A stretch of DNA of 42,905 nucleotides, taken from Rikenella microfusus (lineage in GTDB: Bacteria; Bacteroidota; Bacteroidia; Bacteroidales; VadinHA17). Below the pieces are notes generated by a model. The model did not search any database and was not told the origin of the DNA. It saw only the letters and a program-made list of their open reading frames with translations. This document shows positions 1 through 7,486 of the stretch, one piece after another. Position 1 is the stretch's first letter. Each line of letters begins with the position of its first letter. The stretch covers positions 1 to 42,905 of the forward strand of contig DYKN01000022.1 in assembly GCA_020722575.1 (NCBI GenBank), read 5' to 3'. Position numbers and translations under genes: made by a program.

Positions 1-217
1 GTTCATATACCGGATTAATCCCGGTTCAAAAAATTCAATTTAGATTTTTAAGTAATAAATTTTTTAGCCAAAAGTCTGAAAATAACAGCTATTAGTATTT
101 TTGTAAATTGTTATAGTTATGAAGAAATATTTAAAACTGATTTAATATCAACACATTAATTTTCCGATTTACTTTCTTTCTTTTTCTTTGTAGTTTTATC
201 CGTTCCTTTTTTACCAT

Positions 218-724
218 CTAAAGAGATGGTCTTTTTAACAGTTTCGGATTTTTTTCGGAGGGTTTCTTTTCTTCTGCCCCCTGCTGAGCTGTATCCTCTT
301 TATCTGTATCTGTTTTCTTTTCAGTTTCTTTCTCAGGCTCTTCCCTTACGAGAAGTCCAAGTTTCTGAAGAATATTATACCATCTAAAAATTTTTCTGAG
401 ATCAGAGTCATACACTCTTTCCCTGTCGTATTCAGGCAATATTTCTTCAAAATATTTTCTGAGCAATGAAATATCAGATTTTTCATCCGGACAGGGTCCT
501 CCTTTTTCTCTGTCGTAAATTGCGTCAAAAACCTTTGCAAGCGGGACCTCTTCTGGCCTGGCAAATATTGAAATATCTTCGAGTGAACTCACTTTCGCCG
601 ATCCGAAAGCACTTGTCCTTTTCTTTGTTTCAAGGTGTTCAACAATCATTGAGTTACGTCCCTGGGCAATGAATTTATAAAGCCCTGACTGTCCTGAGAT
701 TGAAAGATAATCTTTTAAAATCAT
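218..724 (-). CDS. DUF5606 family protein, C-terminal tail probably frame-shifted
   Basis: The N-terminus (MILKDYLSISGQSGLYKF, then the SSLEDISIF segment) is the conserved start of the Bacteroidota family DUF5606, a small soluble protein of unknown function. The helical middle is followed by a Lys/Glu-rich tail. The frame as given stops at 218 after an odd LLKRPSL ending. A run of seven A on the coding strand (complement of 249-255) precedes it. If that run had eight A, the tail would continue as a Lys-rich stretch to a stop at 156-158, which looks more natural. It is the last gene of the nusB-to-coaE run. Family recognition is firm; function is unknown; the true 3' end is uncertain. Confidence 0.85.
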   Translation of the reverse strand: MILKDYLSISGQSGLYKFIAQGRNSMIVEHLETKKRTSAFGSAKVSSLEDISIFARPEEVPLAKVFDAIYDREKGGPCPDEKSDISLLRKYFEEILPEYDRERVYDSDLRKIFRWYNILQKLGLLVREEPEKETEKKTDTDKEDTAQQGAEEKKPSEKNPKLLKRPSL

Positions 725-780
725 ATTTTTTGAATAAATTTTCGTTTAAAATTACCAGACAAATGTAATGAGGTTTACAT

Positions 781-1500
781 TTAATTGATATTTCTTTCCT
801 TTTTTATTTTTTCATAGGCCTCATTTACTTTCTTAAATTTCTCATCAGCAGCCTTTCTGAAATCTTCGCCGAGGTGTGCGACTCTGTCGGGGTGGTATTT
901 AAAAGCCATTTTCCGGTAAGCTTTTTTAATCTCTTCGTCGGATGCATCGGGTGATAACTCAAGTATTTTATATGCCGAATCAGTTTCAGGAATAAACATA
1001 TTTTTCAATGAATTGTAATCTCGTTCTGAAATGTTCAGATATCCGGCTATTCTATGGATAATTTCCACTTCATTTATTTCAAATTTTTCATCTGCTCCTG
1101 CTATTCCGAAGAGGAAGTGAATGAGGTGGATGCGTGAATGATAGTCCATATTTTTTGCAATCTGTCTGCAAACATCTTTTAAAGGAATATCCTGTTTGAG
1201 AATGTCTCGCAGAAGTATCATTGCTTCCCTTGTTGATTCAGCACCAAACTGCTGGATAAAAAATTTTTTTACGTATTCGAGTTCAGATTTAAGAACTTTT
1301 TTATCGGCTTTCATAACTGCAGCCACAAGGACCAGAAGGCTGACGCCAAAAGCTCCGGGTGTTGTCTCTGAACTAATCTGTTTCTGACCCGGGGTTGTTT
1401 CATCAACAAACGCCCCCATCAGAAAACCAAGCAGGCCTCCTATCGGCCCGCCAAACACCCATCCAAGGCCCCCTCCTATCCATTTTGCAAACCCTCCCAT
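781..1500 (-). CDS. TerB/DnaJ co-chaperone, DjlA-like
   Basis: This is a 239-residue J-domain protein. Residues 1-33 are Gly-rich and hydrophobic ([19 protein letters not shown]) and may insert into or lie on the membrane. Residues 45-165 form an all-helical TerB-like domain ([11 protein letters not shown] and [10 protein letters not shown] are typical acidic helix starts). The C-terminal 65 residues are a J domain with the HPD motif at about 203-205, which stimulates DnaK ATPase. The TerB plus J layout is that of DjlA-like proteins. The gene lies 5 bases downstream of coaE, so the two are probably co-transcribed. The client is unknown. Confidence 0.85.
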   Translation of the reverse strand: MGGFAKWIGGGLGWVFGGPIGGLLGFLMGAFVDETTPGQKQISSETTPGAFGVSLLVLVAAVMKADKKVLKSELEYVKKFFIQQFGAESTREAMILLRDILKQDIPLKDVCRQIAKNMDYHSRIHLIHFLFGIAGADEKFEINEVEIIHRIAGYLNISERDYNSLKNMFIPETDSAYKILELSPDASDEEIKKAYRKMAFKYHPDRVAHLGEDFRKAADEKFKKVNEAYEKIKKERNIN

Positions 1501-1505
1501 AGTTT

Positions 1506-2096
1506 TCAGGTATTTTCTGTTAGCAAAAGTAATTCTTTATGAATTTTCAAAATCTGAGGTAAAATAAGATTATTGCCTGAATTATTTATAATATAATCGG
1601 ATTTTTTTATACGGAGTTTATCATCCCACTGGTTTTTAATTCTGATAATAATTTCCTCCTTCTTCAAATTGTTTCTTTCCTGAATCCTTCTGATGCGTTC
1701 ATCTTCCGGGGCAATAACAGTCAACACTTTATCAACTTTTTTATCCCAGCCACTTTCAAAAAGAATAGCTGCCTCAATAATAACGTAAGGATATTCATTC
1801 AATTTTTCCCATTCCTCAAATCGCCTTAAAACAAGAGGATGTACAAGAGAATTAATTTTTTCAAGCAACATTGCGTTATTGAAAATTATTTCTGCCAGTT
1901 CATGTCTCAGGAGTTTTCCGTTCTCATATACGTTTCTTCCTGCAATATCATTAACAGCATTCTTTACAACGGGATCAGAATCCATTATCAAACGTGCCGA
2001 TTCGTCGGCATAAAAAACAGGAACTCCCAGAATGCTGAATACCTTGCAAACTGTTGTTTTACCGCTGCCTATGCCGCCGGTTACTCCTATCCTCAT
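1506..2096 (-). CDS. coaE: Dephospho-CoA kinase
   Basis: CoaE phosphorylates the 3'-OH of dephospho-CoA, the last step of coenzyme A synthesis, in the cytosol. The protein starts with a textbook P-loop ([13 protein letters not shown], residues 4-16), followed by the YADESAR segment of the family, the LVHPLV motif near residue 83 and the ARR-like RIRRIQERN lid region. Its 196 residues fit the family's usual length. It follows ybbR by about 22 bases in the conserved Bacteroidota order yajC-ybbR-coaE. Confidence 0.95.
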   Translation of the reverse strand: MRIGVTGGIGSGKTTVCKVFSILGVPVFYADESARLIMDSDPVVKNAVNDIAGRNVYENGKLLRHELAEIIFNNAMLLEKINSLVHPLVLRRFEEWEKLNEYPYVIIEAAILFESGWDKKVDKVLTVIAPEDERIRRIQERNNLKKEEIIIRIKNQWDDKLRIKKSDYIINNSGNNLILPQILKIHKELLLLTENT

Positions 2097-2118
2097 TCCT
2101 TCTGGTTAAATAGACCGT

Positions 2119-2613
2119 TCAGTATGATTGACTTTTAAAATATGGATTTTGTATAATTGACAGAAATAGAGTATCGGGCTTAATCGATACAATTTCCACT
2201 GATGATAAGTGAAGTTGATGGGTAAAATAAGGAATAAGTGACTCTGAAATCAGATAATAATACCCGTTCAATGAGTTCACAACGTTCATTTTTTCAATTT
2301 TTACCGATGAAAGATCGATATTAAGGGTTCTTTTTCTGAAAATAGGGCTGGTATTAATCAAGGAATACCCCGGACCGTGAAGTTTAAGATAAATATACAG
2401 AGGTGGTTCTTCTGCAAAAATGAAATTATCCGGCTGGTTAATATAAGTAATTGGAAACCTCACATTAAGATCCATCTCTTTTCTCAGCGAATTAAGATAC
2501 CATAAAATAAATGACAGAATGAGGAAGAATAGAAATACAGCCGCATTCCCTCTAATCCGCGGCTTAAGCCAGGAAAGAATAAATATTTTAATTTCCTTAT
2601 TTTCAGAACTCAT
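2119..2613 (-). CDS. YbbR-like (CdaR-type) membrane-anchored protein, short form
   Basis: One N-terminal membrane segment (AAVFLFFLILSFILWYLNSL, residues 24-43) is followed by an extracytoplasmic YbbR-type beta domain (FPITYINQPDNF and LKLHGPGYSL). Family members in this operon position are often about 300 residues with two or more repeats; this one has 164 residues and about one repeat. Both neighbours are intact, so it is a short version rather than an edge artefact. It sits between yajC (2 bases) and coaE. The role is unknown; in Firmicutes the related CdaR regulates a c-di-AMP synthase, and no such enzyme is visible here. Confidence 0.8.
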   Translation of the reverse strand: MSSENKEIKIFILSWLKPRIRGNAAVFLFFLILSFILWYLNSLRKEMDLNVRFPITYINQPDNFIFAEEPPLYIYLKLHGPGYSLINTSPIFRKRTLNIDLSSVKIEKMNVVNSLNGYYYLISESLIPYFTHQLHLSSVEIVSIKPDTLFLSIIQNPYFKSQSY

Positions 2614-2615
2614 CT

Positions 2616-2948
2616 CTATTTTTGTTCGATATCTGTTGGGTCTTTCAATAATGCATTCTTATCTACCTTTAGCTTAACATCACCGCCCACATCAAGAATA
2701 ACAATATTATTATCCTTTACCTCTGCAATCCTGCCATAGATGCCTCCGGTGGTAATAACTTTATCACCTTTTTTAAGTGAATTTCTATAATTTGTAAGTT
2801 CTTTCTGCTTCTTCATTTGTGGCCGTATCATAAAAAAGTAGAAAACCACAAAAACAAGTATCAACGGCATCAGTGAAATAAGTGCATTTCCCGAACCTGA
2901 AGCACCAGCTGGCTGAGCCATGCCTGCCAAAAACATTAAGTTATTCAT
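2616..2948 (-). CDS. yajC: Preprotein translocase accessory subunit YajC
   Basis: YajC is a small inner-membrane partner of SecDF at the Sec translocon. The 110-residue protein has one transmembrane helix (LMPLILVFVVFYFFMIRPQ, residues 26-44) with the family hallmark FFMIRPQMKKQKE. A small cytosolic domain with KGDKVITTGGIYGRI follows. Length and motif are typical. It lies between the DUF1573 lipoprotein gene and ybbR. Confidence 0.96.
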   Translation of the reverse strand: MNNLMFLAGMAQPAGASGSGNALISLMPLILVFVVFYFFMIRPQMKKQKELTNYRNSLKKGDKVITTGGIYGRIAEVKDNNIVILDVGGDVKLKVDKNALLKDPTDIEQK

Positions 2949-2976
2949 AATTGTCTGTTTTTTAAAATTTACTGTT

Positions 2977-3402
2977 TTAATTATTATTTTGAATTACCTC
3001 TGCTATTATTGTCAGCAATATGACCGGCTGAGATGCATTGGATTGCACAATTACGGTTTTTCTCTGAACCCCGTTATAACCATCTGAATTGAAAACAACT
3101 TCAAGAGAACCAGTTTCACCCGGTTTTATTGGCTTTCTGCTGTACCTGGCAACCGTGCATCCGCAGCTGGTTGTAACATTGTTAATTATAAGCGGTCCTT
3201 TCCCGGTGTTTTGAAAAGTAAAAAGTGCTGCCACCTTTTCACCTGAAACAATTTTTCCGAAATCATGTACGTATTCGGTAAACTGCATAATGGCTGTATC
3301 GGCAGAATTATATTCTTCCGTTTTTAACGCTTTATTTCTGTCGCATGAACCAATTACTGAAATCAATAAAACTGACACAATTACATAAAATAGATGTTTC
3401 AT
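2977..3402 (-). CDS. DUF1573 domain lipoprotein
   Basis: A signal peptide with lipobox (ISVIGSC, Cys20) predicts a periplasmic lipoprotein. The rest is one DUF1573 immunoglobulin-like domain with the family signature HDFGKIVSGEKV, then FTFQNTGKGPLIINN and SCGCTVA. Such proteins are very common in Bacteroidota and usually stand between nusB and yajC, as here. The function is unknown. Confidence 0.93.
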   Translation of the reverse strand: MKHLFYVIVSVLLISVIGSCDRNKALKTEEYNSADTAIMQFTEYVHDFGKIVSGEKVAALFTFQNTGKGPLIINNVTTSCGCTVARYSRKPIKPGETGSLEVVFNSDGYNGVQRKTVIVQSNASQPVILLTIIAEVIQNNN

Positions 3403-3418
3403 AACTTATATTGCTTAT

Positions 3419-4372
3419 TTAATTTTCACCTAAAAGACCTCTCCCCGTCTTTCTAAAAAGTCCTTTCTCCCGCATTTCAAGAACTATTTTATCAAGAATA
3501 CCATTGACAAATTTACTACTTTTTGATGTACAGTAGGTTTTCGATATCTCAATATATTCATTAAGAGTGACTTTCACCGGTATCTCTTCAAATTCAGTTA
3601 TTTCAGTAATTGCAAGTTGCATAACAAGCCTGTCCATCAGTGCAATACGTTCAACCTCCCAGTTTGTTGTGTTTTTATCAATGAGTTCAATGTTTCTATC
3701 TGCGTTTATAATTGCTTTCCTGAAAAGGCGAACTATAAATTCTCTGTCTTCCTCATTTTTATAAAGTGGCATAAGAGGCATATCCTCACTTGAATCGGTT
3801 TTAAATTTTCTTAAAGTTTTGGCAATCATTGCCGTAATGTGCTCAATATCATCATTCCAGTAAATATTTTCTTCTTCCAATAAATTAAGCAGATCCTCAC
3901 AAGCCGGGAAAAATTCTGTAACAAGTCTGGTTATAAATTTTTTATCCTCCGTAAAACCAGATTTTCCATCTGACATATATTCTTTATAGGTATCCCAATG
4001 AGTAAGTAGATTAAAAATCAATTTAAGAATATCCTGATTTAAGCCGGTCCATGAGATTCCATTATTTGCAGAATATTTCTTCAATGCTTTGTTTTTACGA
4101 AGAAGTTCTATTACCTTATTATTAACAAATTTCAAATTGGGGTTAAGGTCCTCTTGAGTCGGAATTTTTTTTCTGAGGCCAAGGTCAATTTTTTCCCGGG
4201 CAATATCTGCCAGTTCTATAATAAGAAGCAATAAATAATGGTAAAGTTCATAAGATTTATTAATACTGGAAAGAAGTTCATTCTCTGCCTTTTCCAGATT
4301 CCCATCATCTCTGAGGTTCCATGCATAAAGGCAAAGAAGTGCTTTGATTCGCAATAAACGTCGACTTATCAT
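3419..4372 (-). CDS. nusB: Transcription antitermination protein NusB, long Bacteroidota form
   Basis: The C-terminal 120 residues carry the NusB RNA-binding fold (ADRNIELIDKNTTNWEVERI, then EIPVKVTLNEYIEISKTY, then SSKFVNGILDKI). NusB binds boxA RNA with NusE in rRNA antitermination. The N-terminal extension of about 190 residues (starting ISRRLLRIKALLCLYAW) is normal for Bacteroidota, which gives 317 residues against about 140 in Proteobacteria. It is the first gene of the minus-strand run; a TAATTTTG promoter element lies 29 bases upstream. Confidence 0.95.
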   Translation of the reverse strand: MISRRLLRIKALLCLYAWNLRDDGNLEKAENELLSSINKSYELYHYLLLLIIELADIAREKIDLGLRKKIPTQEDLNPNLKFVNNKVIELLRKNKALKKYSANNGISWTGLNQDILKLIFNLLTHWDTYKEYMSDGKSGFTEDKKFITRLVTEFFPACEDLLNLLEEENIYWNDDIEHITAMIAKTLRKFKTDSSEDMPLMPLYKNEEDREFIVRLFRKAIINADRNIELIDKNTTNWEVERIALMDRLVMQLAITEITEFEEIPVKVTLNEYIEISKTYCTSKSSKFVNGILDKIVLEMREKGLFRKTGRGLLGEN

Positions 4373-4400
4373 TAAAGAACCTGAAAAAATTATGATTGGG

Positions 4401-4408
4401 CAAAATTA
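4401..4408 (-). promoter_or_regulatory. -7 element for the nusB operon
   Basis: On the minus strand these bases read TAATTTTG, a full match to the Bacteroidota -7 consensus TAnnTTTG. They lie 29 bases upstream of the nusB start, at the head of the operon. No clear -33 TTTG is seen at the expected distance. Confidence 0.5.
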
Positions 4409-4465
4409 TGTATTTTATCGAGCATAAAAAATAATTCCGGTAATTAATATTAAAGCTTTATTTAT

Positions 4466-4495
4466 TTTGATTTCTGAAAATATTTTTTACATTTG
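4466..4495 (+). promoter_or_regulatory. Promoter of the PUR-domain gene
   Basis: TTTG at 4466-4469, an 18-base spacer and TACATTTG at 4488-4495 together match the Bacteroidota -33/-7 promoter. The likely start of transcription is near 4502, giving a leader of about 20 bases before the ATG at 4525. Confidence 0.6.
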
Positions 4496-4524
4496 AGCAG
4501 GGTTTAATCTAAAATCATTCAGAT

Positions 4525-4923
4525 ATGGAAGAAGAAACCGGGAAAATAAACGATGAAGTAAAAGCCGGGAGAGAAGAAATTTATACAAAAGTTGTTAGAG
4601 CCGGTAAAAGGACCTATTTCTTCGATGTTAAAGCAACTCGAAGCGATGATTTTTATCTTACAATTACCGAAAGTAAGAAGCGTGTAGGTAAAGAAGGTAA
4701 AATATTCTATGAAAAGCATAAAATTTTTCTTTATAAGGAAGATTTTGAGAAGTTTACCGAGGGTTTAAAAGAGGTGGTGAATTATATCAACGACGGTAAA
4801 TCCAGAAAAGATTCTGTACAAAAAGTTGAAGCAAAAGAGGTTGATGCAGAGGCGGAACCAACAGAACTTTCTACAGGCAAGTTTACCAGTGTTAATTTTG
4901 AAGACCTGGGAAATGTTGAATAA
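4525..4923 (+). CDS. PUR-alpha-like nucleic-acid binding protein (DUF3276)
   Basis: Residues 17-90 form one PUR repeat of the DUF3276 type: VRAGKRTYFFDVKATRSDD, then YLTITESKKR and HKIFLYKEDFEKFTEGL. PUR domains bind single-stranded DNA and RNA, and the Borrelia member is structurally characterised. The C-terminal 40 residues are acidic and probably disordered. With 132 residues it is typical for the family. It is transcribed away from nusB by its own promoter. A cytosolic regulator is likely, but the target is unknown. Confidence 0.88.
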   Translation: MEEETGKINDEVKAGREEIYTKVVRAGKRTYFFDVKATRSDDFYLTITESKKRVGKEGKIFYEKHKIFLYKEDFEKFTEGLKEVVNYINDGKSRKDSVQKVEAKEVDAEAEPTELSTGKFTSVNFEDLGNVE

Positions 4924-4992
4924 ACATTTAAAGGTTCCTCAACCATTTTTTTAGAATTTTTCATTTAATTTTATCCTGATTATCCATCATAG

Positions 4993-5472
4993 ATGGCAGA
5001 TTATTTTTTACTTGCAGCGGGAATTATTTGTATTATTGCAGGTCTTATCGGGTGTTTGGTACCTGTTTTGCCCGGTCCACCGTTGAGCTTCGCAGGAGTT
5101 TTTTTTCTTCACCTTACAAGATTTGCAGATTTTGGTAAAACTACTCTGGGTATTCTTGCTATAATCGCCATTGTAGTTACCATACTCGATTACATTGTAC
5201 CGGTTTGGGGAACCAGAAAATTTGGTGGCTCAAAATATGGAGCGCGTGGAGCAACGGTTGGATTGATAATCGGATTATTTCTCGGTCCTCCAGGGATAAT
5301 ACTGGGGCCATTGATTGGAGCCGTTGTAGGAGAATTGATCTTTAAGGATGACCTAAAGTACGCATTGAAAGCAGGATTCGGTAGCTTGCTGGGCTTTATG
5401 ACCGGAATAGGACTAAAACTTATTGCCTCATTTATAATGACTTTTTATTTCGTTAAAGAGCTGATTAAATAA
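4993..5472 (+). CDS. DUF456 membrane protein
   Basis: A 159-residue polytopic protein with the DUF456 hallmarks: a Pro/Gly-rich turn (CLVPVLPGPPLSF) after the first helix, then KFGGSKYGARGATVGLIIG and the Gly-rich helix GPPGIILGPLIGAVVGE. Four to five transmembrane helices are expected in the inner membrane. The function of the family is unknown. It follows the PUR gene by 69 bases on the same strand and may share its transcript. Confidence 0.85.
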   Translation: MADYFLLAAGIICIIAGLIGCLVPVLPGPPLSFAGVFFLHLTRFADFGKTTLGILAIIAIVVTILDYIVPVWGTRKFGGSKYGARGATVGLIIGLFLGPPGIILGPLIGAVVGELIFKDDLKYALKAGFGSLLGFMTGIGLKLIASFIMTFYFVKELIK

Positions 5473-5511
5473 ACTATGAAAATATTCAATATTGTTCTCA
5501 CGCAATAATGA

Positions 5512-6516
5512 TTATATATCTCCGATAGTTGCCACCATAACGGCTTTTATTGTGTGAAGACGGTTTTCAGCCTGATCGAAAACAACAGATATTTCAGATT
5601 CAAATACATCTTCCGTGACTTCCATTCCGTCAAGGCCATATTTTTGAAAAATTTCCTCTCCAACCTTTGTTTCCCGGTTATGGAATGCTGGAAGACAATG
5701 AAGGAATTTAACTCCGGGATTTCCGGTTTTCTTTACAACATTCATATTAACCTGGAAAGGGTGAAGAAGTTTAATTCTTTCTTCCCAAACAGAATCGGGT
5801 TCACCCATTGAAACCCAAACGTCGGTATAAAGGAAGTCAACTCCTCTGACAGCTTCATCTACATTATCTGTTATGGTGATTCTGGCTCCAGTATTCCTGG
5901 CAATCTCAAGGCATTTGTTAACAAGTTCCCGGGATGGCTGAAATTTAGTCGGTGCAGCTGCCCTGAAATCCATTCCCATTTTGGCAGCTCCTACCATTAG
6001 TGAATTACCCATATTAAAACGTGCATCTCCAAGATAGCAAAAACTCATTCTGTTAAAAGGTTTATTACATTTCTCAGACATGGTCATTAAATCAGCCAGA
6101 ATTTGCGTCGGATGAAACTCATCTGTAAGCCCGTTCCAGACCGGTACCCCTGCATATTTTGCCAGCTCCTCCACTATCTCCTGTCCATATCCCCTGTATT
6201 CAATGCCATCGTACATTCTTCCCAATACCCTGGCAGTGTCCTTCATTGACTCTTTCTGTTTCATCTGCGAGCCAGCAGGACCAATATATGTTACATAAGC
6301 CCCCTGATCATGAGCTGCAACCTCAAAGGCACACCTTGTACGGGTTGATGCCTTTTCAAATATAAGGGCTATATTCTTACCCTTAAGACGTTGAATCTCA
6401 CCTCTTTCTTTTTTCTCTCTCTTCAACAAAAAAGCCAGATCTATAAGATATTTAATCTCTTCCTGACTGAAGTCGAGAAGTTTCAGAAAATGCCTTCCTT
6501 TAAGTTTTATTTCCAT
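5512..6516 (-). CDS. argF: Ornithine carbamoyltransferase
   Basis: The enzyme joins carbamoyl phosphate and ornithine to give citrulline in arginine synthesis, or runs in reverse in the deiminase pathway. Visible motifs are the carbamoyl-phosphate loop STRTRCAFE, the HPTQILADL segment and the ornithine-side [14 protein letters not shown]. The open frame extends up to 6597, but I choose the internal ATG at 6516 ([18 protein letters not shown]), because the family begins there (334 residues) and because two TAnnTTTG elements lie inside the extension. It stands alone; no other arg gene is in the window. Confidence 0.95.
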   Translation of the reverse strand: MEIKLKGRHFLKLLDFSQEEIKYLIDLAFLLKREKKERGEIQRLKGKNIALIFEKASTRTRCAFEVAAHDQGAYVTYIGPAGSQMKQKESMKDTARVLGRMYDGIEYRGYGQEIVEELAKYAGVPVWNGLTDEFHPTQILADLMTMSEKCNKPFNRMSFCYLGDARFNMGNSLMVGAAKMGMDFRAAAPTKFQPSRELVNKCLEIARNTGARITITDNVDEAVRGVDFLYTDVWVSMGEPDSVWEERIKLLHPFQVNMNVVKKTGNPGVKFLHCLPAFHNRETKVGEEIFQKYGLDGMEVTEDVFESEISVVFDQAENRLHTIKAVMVATIGDI

Positions 6517-6524
6517 GCCAGTTT

Positions 6525-6547
6525 CAAATTTATATGCGGCAAAATTA
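6525..6547 (-). promoter_or_regulatory. Candidate -7 elements of argF
   Basis: On the minus strand, TAATTTTG (6547-6540) and TAAATTTG (6532-6525) both match TAnnTTTG. Either would start transcription inside the N-terminal extension of the open frame and so supports translation from 6516. The -33 boxes are weak. Confidence 0.4.
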
Positions 6548-6655
6548 GAAATTTTCTTCAGATATAAATAGCCATTGTCATGAACAGAAAAGGTCATTCC
6601 TCAATAACTAATGATACTAATGACTAAAAAAGATTTTTCAGATAAAAAAAATTGT

Positions 6656-6663
6656 TACATTTG
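6656..6663 (+). promoter_or_regulatory. -7 element before the lipoprotein gene
   Basis: TACATTTG matches TAnnTTTG exactly and lies 25 bases before the GTG start at 6689. A -33 box is not clear. Confidence 0.45.
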
Positions 6664-6688
6664 GAAAATGTTAAGATAGTTCAGTCAG

Positions 6689-7381
6689 GTGAAGATTATT
6701 TTATATTTCATAACAGTACCTGTAATTATTTTATTTCTTTTGTTTTCCTGCCACAGGGGTAAAAGTTATAAAAACATAAGTGAAGGTGAGATTCATTTTT
6801 CCATTCAATACTTAAAGAATGAGGGTACAATGTCGGTTGAATTCAAACCCCGGACACTGATTGTTTCCTTCAAGCATGACAAAATTCTTTTTGAGATTCT
6901 ATCTCCATTCGGTAATCAGGGGATAATAAATGTTGTGAATCCTGAAAAAAACATTTTCGATACCTATGTAAATCTTTTCGGGACAAAATTATATTATTCA
7001 GCTGCACCCGGAGAGATTAACCCCGGTTTTGATTCAATGTATGGCATGATAATTAAAAAAACAAACAAAACTACCGAAATATGCGGGTATAAATGTCATC
7101 ATGCCGAAATTAAATTTCCTTCAATGCCTGAACAGGTTTATGATATCTGGTATACTGACGAGATAGAGGTAATAAATTCAAACGGCACAACTCCGTTCAG
7201 AGAACTGACAGGTGTTCTGATGAGCTTTTATTATATAATGGGTGGTTCTATAATGAAATTTGAAGCTGAAGCTGTATATAAGAAAGAAATTCCCGATAAA
7301 GCTTTTGAACGAAGAACAAAATATAAGCTTATTTCGAAAAAAGACATGGATAAAATAATATCCGATATAGTTAATCTTTAG
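6689..7381 (+). CDS. Putative lipoprotein, DUF4412-like
   Basis: A hydrophobic signal (VPVIILFLLFSC, lipobox LFSC, Cys21) predicts a lipid-anchored envelope protein. The rest is beta-rich, with TEICGYKCHHAEIKFP and YDIWYTDEIEV resembling the C-K-x-Y/A and W-y-T/S-x-E blocks of DUF4412-type proteins. The likely start is a GTG, as no ATG fits the signal peptide. It precedes ftsK but is separated from it by 105 bases and a separate promoter. The function is unknown, and the family assignment is tentative. Confidence 0.65.
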   Translation: MKIILYFITVPVIILFLLFSCHRGKSYKNISEGEIHFSIQYLKNEGTMSVEFKPRTLIVSFKHDKILFEILSPFGNQGIINVVNPEKNIFDTYVNLFGTKLYYSAAPGEINPGFDSMYGMIIKKTNKTTEICGYKCHHAEIKFPSMPEQVYDIWYTDEIEVINSNGTTPFRELTGVLMSFYYIMGGSIMKFEAEAVYKKEIPDKAFERRTKYKLISKKDMDKIISDIVNL

Positions 7382-7417
7382 TGTCAATTTACTCATTAAT
7401 TATCTTCATAAATTATT

Positions 7418-7425
7418 TACCTTTG
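7418..7425 (+). promoter_or_regulatory. -7 element of the ftsK operon
   Basis: TACCTTTG matches TAnnTTTG and stands 61 bases before the ftsK start, in the gap after the preceding gene. Confidence 0.45.
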
Positions 7426-7486
7426 GGCATTGAAATCCGGCCGATTTAATATGGTCTGAGGTAGGAATCAGTTTATTTCAGTTTAG

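Noticed and set aside
9..25. ACCGG/CCGGT inverted repeat as a terminator at the left edge
   Set aside because: The stem is only 5 bases and no T run follows on either strand.
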